This document shows positions 52,385 through 61,344 of a stretch of DNA of 64,000 nt, piece by piece. The notes under the pieces were generated by a model. It saw nothing but the letters and a program-made list of their open reading frames with translations. It was not told the DNA's origin and made no database searches. Numbering within the stretch: the first letter of the stretch is position 1; every line of letters begins with the position of its first letter. The DNA comes from Dyella sp. C11. Lineage in GTDB: Bacteria > Pseudomonadota > Gammaproteobacteria > Xanthomonadales > Rhodanobacteraceae. A program made the translations under genes and the position numbers. Location of the stretch: positions 62,001 to 126,000 of the forward strand of contig NZ_QAVX01000001.1 in assembly GCF_003121485.1 (NCBI RefSeq), written 5' to 3'.

Positions 52385-54229
52385 GTGGATAGCCACCATT
52401 TCCTGGAAACAGCGCTGGTTTTCCTGGTGGCGACCGTCATCGCGGTACCGCTGACCAAGCGTTTCCGATTGGGCTCGGTGCTGGGCTATCTGCTGGCGGG
52501 CATCGTGATCGGGCCGCAGGAGCTGGGCCTGGTATCGGATACGTCGGGCGTGGCGACCATTTCCGAGTTCGGCATCGTGCTGATGCTGTTCGTCATCGGC
52601 CTGGAGCTTTCGCCACAACGATTGTGGGTGATGCGGCGACAGGTGTTCGGCACGGGCTTGTTGCAGGTGCTGGCGAGCAGCCTGGTGATTGGCGCAGCCG
52701 GTTACTACCTCTTCGGCCTCACGGTGAACGCGGCCACCATTGTCGGCGGCAGTCTCGCGTTGTCGTCCACGGCGTTCGGTTTGCAGATCCTCGCGGAGCG
52801 CAAGGAAGCCGGCTCGGCGTATGGCCGGCAGGCGTTTGCCATCCTGCTGTTCCAGGATCTCGCCGCCATCCCGCTGATCGCCGCCGTGCCCTTGCTCGCC
52901 AGCGTGTCGACCAAGCACGGGTTTGATCCGTATGCGGTGATGCGAACCATCGCCGCCATCGTGCTGGTAATGGTGGGCGGCCGTTATCTGCTGCGCCCGA
53001 TATTCCGCTTCGTGGCCAAGGCAGACAACGTGGAAGTGTCCACCGCCACCGCGTTGCTGGTAGTGATGGGCACGGCGTGGCTGATGGAGAAGGTTGGCGT
53101 GTCGTCCACGCTCGGCGCCTTCCTCGCCGGCGTGCTGCTGGCCGATTCGGAATACCGTCACGAACTCGAGTCGCACCTTGAACCGTTCAAGGGCCTGCTG
53201 CTGGGTTTGTTCTTCATCAGCGTGGGCATGTCGATGGACCTCACGCTGCTGGTGGACCAGCCGATGCGCGTGGCCATGCTGGTGGTGGTGTTGCTGTTGA
53301 TCAAGGGCGCATTGCTGTGGCCGCTGGGGCGCATCGTGGGTGGCCTCAGCGGGCGCGACTCGTTGCGTCTTGCCGTGCTGCTTGCCTGCGGTGGCGAATT
53401 CGCCTTCGTGGTGCTGAAGCTGGCGCGTGAGCAGAACCTGGTCACGAGTCAGCAGCATGGCTTGCAGGTGCTTGCCATTACGTTGTCCATGGCGTTGACG
53501 CCCTTGATGGTCACGGCGCTCGGCAAGCTGCTGCATCAGGAGAAGACTAAGAAGGAACGCGAGTTCGACACCATCGTGGCCGATTCGCCGCGCGTCATCA
53601 TCGCCGGCTACGGACGCATGGGGCAGATCGTGGCGCGCATGCTGCGTGCGCAAGGCATTCCGTTCGTGGCGCTCGATCACTCGGTGGAACAGATCGACCT
53701 GGTGCAGCGCTTCGGCAACGTCAACGACATTTTCTATGGCGATCCCGCGCGTCCCGAATTGCTGCGCGCCGCGCAGACCGACCAGGCACTGGTGTTCGTG
53801 CTGGCGGTGGATGATCCGGAAGCCAGCTTGCGCACCGCACGCGTGGTGCGTCGCCTGTATCCGAACCTGAAGATCATCGCGCGTGCCCGCAATCGCCAGC
53901 ACGCGTGGCGACTGATGGACCTGGGCATCGAGCTGCCCGTGCGCGAGACGTTGTATTCCAGCCTGAAGATGACGCGCCAGACACTCGAGGCACTGGGCGT
54001 GCCGGCAGAGGTTGCGGCGGACCAGGTCGAGCGCTTCCGTCGCCAGGACGCCGAACTGCTCAAGCGCCAATACCTTGTCTACGACGACGACGCGCGCATC
54101 GTGCAGACCACGCGCGAGGCGCTCGCCGATCTTGAACAGCTGTTCCAGGCTGACGCTTCACCGGAAGCCAAGCGCGTGCGTGCCGTGCCTACGGACGCCA
54201 AACCCAATGACGAAGACGTGACACGCTGA
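52385..54229 (+). CDS. Kef-type monovalent cation:proton antiporter (CPA2) with RCK domain
   Basis: The 614-residue protein has about twelve membrane helices (residues 8-380) of the Na+/H+ exchanger type, with LGYLLAGIVIGPQ and AFLAGVLLADSEYRHELESHLEPFKGLLLGLFF, followed by a TrkA-N/RCK nucleotide-binding domain (VIIAGYGRMGQIVARMLRAQGIPF, about 398-520). It resembles KefB/KefC and YbaL, which move potassium out and protons in during electrophile or alkaline stress. It starts with GTG, with GGAG ahead. It is probably monocistronic. Confidence 0.93.
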   Translation: MDSHHFLETALVFLVATVIAVPLTKRFRLGSVLGYLLAGIVIGPQELGLVSDTSGVATISEFGIVLMLFVIGLELSPQRLWVMRRQVFGTGLLQVLASSLVIGAAGYYLFGLTVNAATIVGGSLALSSTAFGLQILAERKEAGSAYGRQAFAILLFQDLAAIPLIAAVPLLASVSTKHGFDPYAVMRTIAAIVLVMVGGRYLLRPIFRFVAKADNVEVSTATALLVVMGTAWLMEKVGVSSTLGAFLAGVLLADSEYRHELESHLEPFKGLLLGLFFISVGMSMDLTLLVDQPMRVAMLVVVLLLIKGALLWPLGRIVGGLSGRDSLRLAVLLACGGEFAFVVLKLAREQNLVTSQQHGLQVLAITLSMALTPLMVTALGKLLHQEKTKKEREFDTIVADSPRVIIAGYGRMGQIVARMLRAQGIPFVALDHSVEQIDLVQRFGNVNDIFYGDPARPELLRAAQTDQALVFVLAVDDPEASLRTARVVRRLYPNLKIIARARNRQHAWRLMDLGIELPVRETLYSSLKMTRQTLEALGVPAEVAADQVERFRRQDAELLKRQYLVYDDDARIVQTTREALADLEQLFQADASPEAKRVRAVPTDAKPNDEDVTR

Positions 54230-54382
54230 CGCCCGGCTGACGTCTTTTCATGCGCTGTGAGCTTGCGCTACAAGCGCAACTCATTTCGCTGCAGATAGGG
54301 AAAGATGGCGCGGCCTGAAGGTCGTGCCGTCGAGGGGCGGGCCGCCTGAGGGATCGGGCATTCCCGACGCCAGACCCTACGC

Positions 54383-55552
54383 ATGAACCAGCGTGCATCG
54401 TTTCATCCCGTCGTGATCCGCTTCGGACGACTGGGCGACACCATCCTGTTGCAACCGTTGTTGCGCAAGTTGCGCCACCGTTATGGTGCTGCATGCCGGC
54501 TGATATCACTCGGCGAGTGTTCGCGCGTGCTTTATGAAGGCACCGATGACGTAGCTGAAGTGCGCCATGTCGACAGCCAGTACGGCTCCCTCTGGCTCAA
54601 TCCGCAACGCTTGCGTACCGCGCTTTCGCTGCGTGAATTGCGTCATTCGCCGTTCTACATCTGCGAGCCCGACGTCCGCACCCGCACCAAGGTGCGGCCC
54701 ATGCTGGCACTGGCAGGCATTCCGCCGGAGCACTGCGTGTTCATCGAAGACACGCCGTTAGGCGAAGGCGAGCACTGGATCGACTGGCTGATGCGCTTCG
54801 CCGACCAGACGCCCGCCGCATTCTCCGAAACGCTGGACTCGGACAGCGCGCTGCCAAGCGCGCCCAGCCTGGAACCGACGGCGATTGAAATGGGCGAGGC
54901 GCAAGTGTGGCTCGCCCGTCGCCACCTGCATGGCCGTCCACTGGTGCTGGTGCAGCCGTCGAACAAGCGCACCATGCGCTGGAACGGCGTGCGCAAGCGC
55001 GATGATGATGACAAGTCATGGCCGGTGGAGCGGTGGGCGCAGCTGTGTCGTGCCATCGTCGAGGCCATGCCTGACGCTCGCGTGCTGTTGTGCGGCTCGG
55101 CAGCGGAGGCGGGTTATCTCGACACCATTGGTCGCGCGGCAATGCATCCGCACGTAGTCGTGCCGCGCGAAGGTTTGCCGCTGGGCATGTTGCGCGCGTT
55201 GTTGCACATCGCCCACAGCATGGTGTCGGTGGATACCGGGCCGGCACATCTGGCCGCCGCCGTGGGGTGCCCGTTGGTGGTGTTGTTCGGCAATCGCTGG
55301 CCATCGATGTGGACGCCGCGAAGCGCGAGCGGCAGTGCTGTGCATGCCATCGGCGGCCTGCCCGACGTGCAGCGCGTCGATCACATTGGGCTGGATGATG
55401 TGGTGCAGGCGTGGCGACGTTTGCCACCACGCCCGGAACCTGTTGCGCGTCGCCTGATCGAAGAAGCGCTTCAGTCGGCGGGTTGGGCCGGTTGCCTCAA
55501 TGTCTGCCGCACGCTGGGCATGGCCGAGCCGCTGCGCGCAGCGAGTTCGTGA
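54383..55552 (+). CDS. Family 9 glycosyltransferase (heptosyltransferase-like)
   Basis: The 389-residue protein shows the GT9 features VIRFGRLGDTILLQPLLRKLR, LVLVQPSNKRTMRWN, KSWPVERWAQLCRAIVE, SVDTGPAHLAAAVGCPLVVLFG. GT9 enzymes transfer heptose or related sugars to lipopolysaccharide core or other cell-surface glycans, using ADP-activated donors. It is cytoplasmic. Its last 82 bases overlap the 3' end of the convergent ankyrin gene. The acceptor is unknown. Confidence 0.9.
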   Translation: MNQRASFHPVVIRFGRLGDTILLQPLLRKLRHRYGAACRLISLGECSRVLYEGTDDVAEVRHVDSQYGSLWLNPQRLRTALSLRELRHSPFYICEPDVRTRTKVRPMLALAGIPPEHCVFIEDTPLGEGEHWIDWLMRFADQTPAAFSETLDSDSALPSAPSLEPTAIEMGEAQVWLARRHLHGRPLVLVQPSNKRTMRWNGVRKRDDDDKSWPVERWAQLCRAIVEAMPDARVLLCGSAAEAGYLDTIGRAAMHPHVVVPREGLPLGMLRALLHIAHSMVSVDTGPAHLAAAVGCPLVVLFGNRWPSMWTPRSASGSAVHAIGGLPDVQRVDHIGLDDVVQAWRRLPPRPEPVARRLIEEALQSAGWAGCLNVCRTLGMAEPLRAASS

Positions 55553-58500
55553 GCGATATCCACATAACCGATGGCGCGTGCCACATCGGCAGGCGTACGC
55601 CCGAACGCGTCCTGGGCTTGGCGATCGGCGCCGCGCGCCAGCAATACGCGTGCCGGTGCGAGCAAGGCATGCATCGCGCAGGCATGTAGCGCGGTAACGC
55701 CACGCTGGTCGGCGTGTTCGAGCGAAGCACCGGCATCCAGCAGCACCGGCACCAGTGCGCCGATATGCGTGGGATCGCACTCGCTGCCCGGACGAAGATG
55801 CGCGCCAAGCAAAAGCAGCAACGGCGTCTTGCCTTCCTTGTCGGCAAGGCTCACGTTCGCCTCGCGCTTGAACAGCGCATCGAACAGGCGGCGTGCGCGC
55901 AGGCTGTCGTTGTGGTCGAAGCCGTATTGTGCGGCGGCATGCAGGGCGGCATGCCCGCGTTCATCGACGGCATTCACATCGGCGCCGCCGTCGAGCAGCT
56001 GCTCGACGATTTCGGGGTAACCCATGGCGGCGGCAATCATCAGCGCCGTGGCGTCGCCGGGCAGGCGCTGATCGACGCTGACGCCGTTCTGCAGCAGCAA
56101 GGTGACCAACGTTTCGCGACGCGCGCTGACCGCGGCCGCCAGCGGCGTCATGCCGTTGGTGGCGGCGAGCGACGCATCGGCACCCTTGTCCAGCAGCAGT
56201 GCTGCCACCTCGCGCTGGCCGGCACCGCAGGCATGCAGCAAGGCGGTGGCACCCTGGCGATCCTGGGTGTCGACGGCAAAGCCCAGTTCCAGCAAACGCT
56301 CAACGGCGGTGAGTGCACCAGCTTTCGCGGCAGACGGCAGATCTTCCGCGCGCAGCGGACGCGTGGGACGCATCCAGTCACCCCAGTTCAACCAGCGCTC
56401 GACGGCGTCGTGTTCCAGGGAAAGGCCAAGCGGCGTTTCGCCGTTCGCATCGATCGCTTCGGGATCGGCGCCGTGCGCCACCAGTGCGCGCACCAGCGGC
56501 AACGCACGCTCGCCGTTTTCCAGCGCGGCGAACAAGGGTGTGCGACCGCTGACATCGCGCGTGTTCGGATCGCAGCCGCGCGCCAGCAACGCTTGCAGCA
56601 GCGCTTCGTGACCGTAGGTGGCGGCAAGGTGCACCGGCGTGCGTTCGCGTGCATCGACACCGAACGGATCGGCACCGCGTTCGAGCATCACCAGCGGCAG
56701 CGCCGCGCCTTGCGCGCTGTCTTCAAGGCGCACCAGCGCCTGCGTCAGCAGGCCGGCGCCCGCGGGTGTCGCGCCTGCCTGCAGAAGATCGTCAACCGCT
56801 TCGGTGGCGGCAGGCAGTTGTTGCAGCAGTGCATCGAACAGGCGGCGGCCCAGCGGCGAAAGCGTGGGCTCCACGCCTTCCGCCGTCTCGGCGTCGTCCA
56901 CCAGCTGCGGCTGCAGGCGTGCTTCAGGATCGAGTGCGTGATCGAGCAGCCAGCGGCGCGCCGCACCCTGGCCGGGGCTGGCAAGGTCCAGGTACATCTG
57001 GGCCAGCTGCGAAGGCGGCCACTCGCGCACGCGTTGCACGAAGGTGGACACCACGGCCCAATGGCCGAAGCGCAGCGCGTCGAGCAAATGAGCTGGCGTG
57101 TCCGCGCCTTCCGGCAGCGCGTCCATGCTCAGGCTGGCGGGCAGCGGCGTTTCCGGATCGAGCAAGGCAACCAGATCCCAGCGGCCTGCGGCAGCGGCGT
57201 GATCGAGCGCGCTGCGGCCATTGCTGCCAGCGGTCTTGGGCTCGGCGCCTAGTGCAAGCAGTGCGCGCACCACTTCGGCGTGCGCTTGCGGCGACTGGCA
57301 GGCCAGCGTGAGTGCGTCGCGGCCATGGCTGTCGCGGGCGCGGGCATTGGGCTGTGCTTCGGCAATCAGTTTCACGATGCCGACGGCGCCGGCACGCGCG
57401 GCTTCCATCAGCGCGGTGCTGCCGTGGCGATCCACCAGGTTCACGTCGGCGCCGGCGGCGCGCAGCGTGCGGGCAATCTGTTCGTGACCTTCGGCAGAAG
57501 CAGTCATCAGTGCGCTGCGGTGGCGTGCATCGACGGCATTGATGGCGGCGCGATGCTTCAGCAGCAGCTTCACGCCTTCGATGTCGTCGTCCGGCACGCC
57601 AGCGGCGGCGACCAGGGCCGGTTCGCCGTCAGCGGGCGTCGGCTTGGCGCCGTGTTCGAGCAGGAACTTGGCGACCGGCCAGTTGGCGGCACGACAGGCG
57701 ATGGCCAGCGGACTCAGGCCAGCCTTGTTCAGTGCGTTGATGGGTGCACCGGCATCCAGCAGCATGGCGGCCACGATGGGTTCGCCACTGAGCACGGCAC
57801 CGTGCAGTGGCGTGTTGCCTTCACCATCGGCAGCCAGCGCGCTGGCGCCATTGGCGAGCAGCGTCATCACGGCTTCGGCGCGGCCGTGCCAGCTGTCACG
57901 CGTGGTGGCGAGCAGCGGGGTGAGGCCACCGCTGGCGCGGTTCACGTCGGCGCCCTTGGCGATCAGGGCGCGCAACAGACGCGTATCGGGCAGCAGGGCG
58001 GCGAGCATCAGCACGGGGCGCTGGTCGCGATCGCCCTGCGCGGGGGCCGTATTCGGATCGGCACCGGCTTCCACCAGGGCAAGCGCGCGCTCGATATCGC
58101 TGTCGCGCGTGGCGGCCAGCAGGGCCTGGGCCTGTTCCGGCGTGCCTGCGGTGCGTTCCTGTTCGCTCAGTTGCGGCGCGGGCTTGGGCGCCGGTGCAGG
58201 AGCGGGAGCATCCACAACGCCGGCGGAAGGCTGCCGCATCGGGCGGCGTCCTTCGCACAGCATGGCGCGCAAGGTGCGGTTGGCAATGATCAGGCAGCCC
58301 AGCGGCATCAGCACGACGCCGTAGATCGCCAGCGCCGCCGTGCGCAGCTCCGACGGCAGCACGCCGTAGAGGCCGGTGAGTGCAATGGCGACGAAGGCCA
58401 GTGCCAACAGCGAGATCGCCGCCGGCAGGAAGTGCGTGAAGAAGCGATCCTCGCGCGACAGATGGCGCCCGAACGCAAGGCTGCGTGCCGTGGCGGTGAA

Positions 58501-58938
58501 GATCCACGAGCCATCGCTCTGCGCGGGATACGCGTCGTCCCACACATAGACAAGGCCAAACGCCGGCCACACACGCCACAGCGCGCCCAGGGCCACCACC
58601 AGCGCGCCCGCGAGCATCAACGCTGCACTCAGGCTCGGCGCCTGGTTGAGCTTGAGCATGGGCCACGCCACCAGCAGGAACACCAGCACCACGTAGCCGG
58701 TGAACATCACCAGGTGGGCTGCGCCACGTCGCAGCACCGTGCGGCCAAAGCGCGGTTCCGGGTCGAAGCCAATCGCGTGGCATACCGCCGCCATGGTCAG
58801 CGTGTTGGCGACCAGCAGCGGGATCAATGCGAGTGGATGGGCGCCGATCGCGGCGATCGCGGTAGCGATCAGACCGGGAATGAACCAGGCAAGGGCTTGC
58901 AGAAACGGAGGAGGGCGACGCGTTTTTGAGTAGGCCAT
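55471..58938 (-). CDS. Giant ankyrin-repeat membrane protein
   Basis: The 1155-residue protein has an N-terminal membrane domain of four to five helices (about 10-250) and then a long series of ankyrin repeats, recognised by units such as GNTPLHGAVLSGEPIVAAMLL, GRSALDHAAAAGRWDLVALL, and ALHAAAQYGFD. At least fifteen units extend to the C-terminus. The ATG at 58938 was chosen because it precedes the first membrane helix; an upstream ATG at 59025 adds an unlike stretch. The repeats probably face the cytoplasm and bind a partner. The last 82 bases overlap the convergent glycosyltransferase. Confidence 0.9.
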   Translation of the reverse strand: MAYSKTRRPPPFLQALAWFIPGLIATAIAAIGAHPLALIPLLVANTLTMAAVCHAIGFDPEPRFGRTVLRRGAAHLVMFTGYVVLVFLLVAWPMLKLNQAPSLSAALMLAGALVVALGALWRVWPAFGLVYVWDDAYPAQSDGSWIFTATARSLAFGRHLSREDRFFTHFLPAAISLLALAFVAIALTGLYGVLPSELRTAALAIYGVVLMPLGCLIIANRTLRAMLCEGRRPMRQPSAGVVDAPAPAPAPKPAPQLSEQERTAGTPEQAQALLAATRDSDIERALALVEAGADPNTAPAQGDRDQRPVLMLAALLPDTRLLRALIAKGADVNRASGGLTPLLATTRDSWHGRAEAVMTLLANGASALAADGEGNTPLHGAVLSGEPIVAAMLLDAGAPINALNKAGLSPLAIACRAANWPVAKFLLEHGAKPTPADGEPALVAAAGVPDDDIEGVKLLLKHRAAINAVDARHRSALMTASAEGHEQIARTLRAAGADVNLVDRHGSTALMEAARAGAVGIVKLIAEAQPNARARDSHGRDALTLACQSPQAHAEVVRALLALGAEPKTAGSNGRSALDHAAAAGRWDLVALLDPETPLPASLSMDALPEGADTPAHLLDALRFGHWAVVSTFVQRVREWPPSQLAQMYLDLASPGQGAARRWLLDHALDPEARLQPQLVDDAETAEGVEPTLSPLGRRLFDALLQQLPAATEAVDDLLQAGATPAGAGLLTQALVRLEDSAQGAALPLVMLERGADPFGVDARERTPVHLAATYGHEALLQALLARGCDPNTRDVSGRTPLFAALENGERALPLVRALVAHGADPEAIDANGETPLGLSLEHDAVERWLNWGDWMRPTRPLRAEDLPSAAKAGALTAVERLLELGFAVDTQDRQGATALLHACGAGQREVAALLLDKGADASLAATNGMTPLAAAVSARRETLVTLLLQNGVSVDQRLPGDATALMIAAAMGYPEIVEQLLDGGADVNAVDERGHAALHAAAQYGFDHNDSLRARRLFDALFKREANVSLADKEGKTPLLLLLGAHLRPGSECDPTHIGALVPVLLDAGASLEHADQRGVTALHACAMHALLAPARVLLARGADRQAQDAFGRTPADVARAIGYVDIAHELAARSGSAMPSVRQTLRQPAQPAD

Positions 58939-59055
58939 GGGCGCGGAGTATAGGAATCGTGACGACACCAGACGGTAATCCCGTGTTAACGGCGTCGGTG
59001 ATGACAAGCAAGCAGGTCCCGGCACGCGGGCCGCGCAGAGAGCACGAGCAGGCTC

Positions 59056-59355
59056 TTAGTGGTCGCAGTGGTGCGGGTCCAGCGGTGCGCTCTTGTAGGC
59101 AGGATGGTTGGCCGTGGCCAACGTCTCGTTCGGTGGCAGCTGCAGGTGCCAGCCCTTCTCCTTGATGTGCCGGAGCACCTGCATGGCATCTTCGTGGGGC
59201 AGCTTGCGCTCCCCGGTCAGCTCCACTTCGAGCACGAAGCGCAGGTCGCCCAGCATCAGGGCAAGCGATTCGGGAATGCATTCGAAGTCGTCGCGGCGAC
59301 CCAGCCACAGATACGTATCGGGTTTGCGCTGGCTGGCATAGACAAAACAGTGCAT
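59056..59355 (-). CDS. ycgL: YcgL-family protein
   Basis: The 99-residue protein shows CFVYASQRKPDTYLWLGRRD and HLQLPP, characteristic of YcgL, a small alpha/beta protein of gammaproteobacteria with no firmly known function. The in-frame methionine at 59367 is possible, but the ATG at 59355 gives the usual start MHCFVYAS. It ends with a His/Asp-rich tail (DPHHCDH) that is longer than in E. coli and may bind a metal. Confidence 0.9.
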   Translation of the reverse strand: MHCFVYASQRKPDTYLWLGRRDDFECIPESLALMLGDLRFVLEVELTGERKLPHEDAMQVLRHIKEKGWHLQLPPNETLATANHPAYKSAPLDPHHCDH

Positions 59356-59701
59356 GGCGGCACCCATCGGCAGGCTTCAGGAAGGGGCGCACCCGCGGGC
59401 GCGGTCTGCAAGGTTACCAGTCCCTTGTATGTGTCGTCCCGTTTCCACCTGTTACATCGCCAGAACACCATACGTTTGCGTTTGCGAAATGGGTGTCTAC
59501 GCCATCTTCGTTAATCGCCCTCGAACGGCGTGCATGAATCGGCATTTCACGGGGAACTTTGCTGCGACCGCACTTGCAAGGCCTGCATTGAGCCGGCACA
59601 GTGCCCGCCGGGGGTGTCAAACGCGCGTATGAAAAAGGCGCGACGACGTCAAGCCCCTGCTACTACCCGAGCCAGATCAACGATAAGCAGGAGCATTGCT
59701 G
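59356..59701. other. Divergent intergenic region without a gene
   Basis: 346 bp separate YcgL from the FadL-type gene. Short open frames are present but have no ribosome binding site or recognisable features. The leader of the fadL-like gene begins with GCAGGAGC near 59688. No clear operator was seen. Confidence 0.5.
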
Positions 59702-61141
59702 ATGCAGATGTCATTCCGTCAACTTTCACGTGCGGGCCGTCCGCTCACGCTCGCTGCGCTGAGCCTGGCGATCCTGGGGTCGCTTGCTGCACCGCAGCGC
59801 GCCCATGCCAGTGCGTTCCAGCTGCATGAAGACAGCGCCGCGGCGATGGGCCGCGCGTACGCGGGTTCCGCAACGGCTGGCGACGACGCCTCCGTCGTGG
59901 CCAACAACCCGGCCGCCATGAGCGACCTGAAGGGCACGTACTTCCAGGCCGACGTCACCGCCATCAACTTTGGCACCAGCTTCAGCGGTTCGGCGCACGA
60001 CGCGCTGGGTCGTCCGATCAGCGGCAATGGCGGCGGCGACGCCGGCACCACCATGCCGGTCCCGGCCTTCTTCTTCGCCACGCAGCTGGGCGACAAGTGG
60101 CACGTGGGTGCAGCCTTCACCGTGCCGTTCGGCTTCCAGACCGAATACAACAACAACTGGATCGGTCGCTACAACGCGATCAAGTCCAAGTTCGAATCGC
60201 TCGACGGCACGCTGTCGGTGTCCTACGACGTGACCGACAACTTCGCCCTGGGCGTGAGCGGTATCGCGCAGAAGACCTCGGCTGAGCTGACCTCCGCCAT
60301 CAACTACAACGCCGTGGGCCTGGGCCTGGTGCAGCAGGGCGTGGCCGCTGGCGCCATCCCGCCGGCACAGGCTGCCGCGCTGGCGCAGCAGGTTGGCACC
60401 ATCGTGCCGCCGGGCACGGACGGCATCGCCCGCATCAAGGGTGACGACTGGGCATACGGCTGGCAGGTCGGTGCGCTGTGGCGCATCACGCCGAACGACA
60501 AGTTCGCACTGGATTACCGCTCCAAGATCTCGCACACGCTGGAAGGCACCGCCAACTTCACCGTGCCGTCCAACGTGCAGGCGCTGCTGAGCAGCCCGAC
60601 CGTGGCCGCCCTGCTGGCCGGTGCGGGCGGCGTGCCGTTCACGCACACCGATGGCACCGCGCCGTTCACCACCCCGGCCGTCGCCACCGCCAGCTACTGG
60701 CATCAGGAAGAGCGCTTCGGCCTCGGCGCCGACGTGGCCTGGACCAAGTGGGATTCGTTCAAGGACCTGACGGTCTATTACTCGAACCCGGCCCAGCCGA
60801 CCACCACCGAAGCCTTCAACTGGCGTAACAGCTGGTACGTGTCCATCGGTGGCGAGTACTACGCCACCGAACAGCTGACGCTGCGTGCTGGTATCGCGCT
60901 CGACACCACGCCGACCATCACCGAAACCCGCGATCCGCGCGTGCCTGACAGCACCCGCCAGCTGGTCTCGTTCGGTGTCGGCTACAAGGTCAGCAAGAAC
61001 TTCGTGCTGAACGCTTCGTATGCCCACATCTTCGTGAACTCGGCTCGCATGAACGCCACCAGCTCCACCGGCGACGTGATCACGGGTGAGTCGGACGACT
61101 ACGGCAACCTGCTGAGCCTGTCGGCGCAGTACAAGTTCTAA
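59702..61141 (+). CDS. OmpP1/FadL-family outer-membrane transporter
   Basis: The 479-residue protein has a signal peptide ending APQRAHASAFQLHEDSAAAMGRAYAG; the ASAFQLxExxxxxxGxAxAG start of the mature part is the FadL signature, forming the plug domain. The barrel ends SLSAQYKF, with the terminal phenylalanine that outer-membrane assembly needs. FadL channels admit long-chain fatty acids and other hydrophobic compounds. The ATG at 59702 was chosen over an in-frame alternative 6 bases upstream since GCAGGAGC is better spaced. A strong terminator follows. Confidence 0.94.
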   Translation: MQMSFRQLSRAGRPLTLAALSLAILGSLAAPQRAHASAFQLHEDSAAAMGRAYAGSATAGDDASVVANNPAAMSDLKGTYFQADVTAINFGTSFSGSAHDALGRPISGNGGGDAGTTMPVPAFFFATQLGDKWHVGAAFTVPFGFQTEYNNNWIGRYNAIKSKFESLDGTLSVSYDVTDNFALGVSGIAQKTSAELTSAINYNAVGLGLVQQGVAAGAIPPAQAAALAQQVGTIVPPGTDGIARIKGDDWAYGWQVGALWRITPNDKFALDYRSKISHTLEGTANFTVPSNVQALLSSPTVAALLAGAGGVPFTHTDGTAPFTTPAVATASYWHQEERFGLGADVAWTKWDSFKDLTVYYSNPAQPTTTEAFNWRNSWYVSIGGEYYATEQLTLRAGIALDTTPTITETRDPRVPDSTRQLVSFGVGYKVSKNFVLNASYAHIFVNSARMNATSSTGDVITGESDDYGNLLSLSAQYKF

Positions 61142-61172
61142 TCGCGGCACGCTGCGAGACGAACCGACGTAT

Positions 61173-61206
61173 AAAAACCTCCCCGCGCAAGCGGGGAGGT
61201 TTTTTT
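61173..61206 (+). terminator. Strong rho-independent terminator
   Basis: The 10-bp perfect stem ACCTCCCCGC / GCGGGGAGGT (61177-61186 with 61191-61200, loop GCAA) has an A-run before and seven T residues after it. It ends the fadL-like gene, and the A-run would allow function in both directions. Confidence 0.95.
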
Positions 61207-61243
61207 GTGCGCTAAACAAAGAGCGCGCGGCACACCAAAACCA

Positions 61244-61318
61244 TGTGGGAGCGCACCCTGTGCGCGACGCCTTTCGCCTAGAAGGTGAAGAGCATCGCGC
61301 ACAGGGTGCGCTCCCACA
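61244..61318. repeat. Long perfect inverted repeat
   Basis: Two perfect 24-bp arms (61244-61267 and 61295-61318) with a 27-nt spacer lie between the fadL-like terminator and the dehydrogenase gene. The arm core GTGGGAGCGCACCCTGTGCG belongs to a type I recall from intergenic regions of Pseudomonas and Xanthomonadales. It may act as a leftward terminator of the dehydrogenase gene. Confidence 0.8.
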
Positions 61319-61344
61319 AAATCCGGAATCGTGGCGTTGAGGGC

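Noticed and set aside
57280-58929. 549-codon frame opposite the ankyrin gene
   Set aside because: Gln/Arg/His-rich shadow of repeated codons in the ankyrin array.
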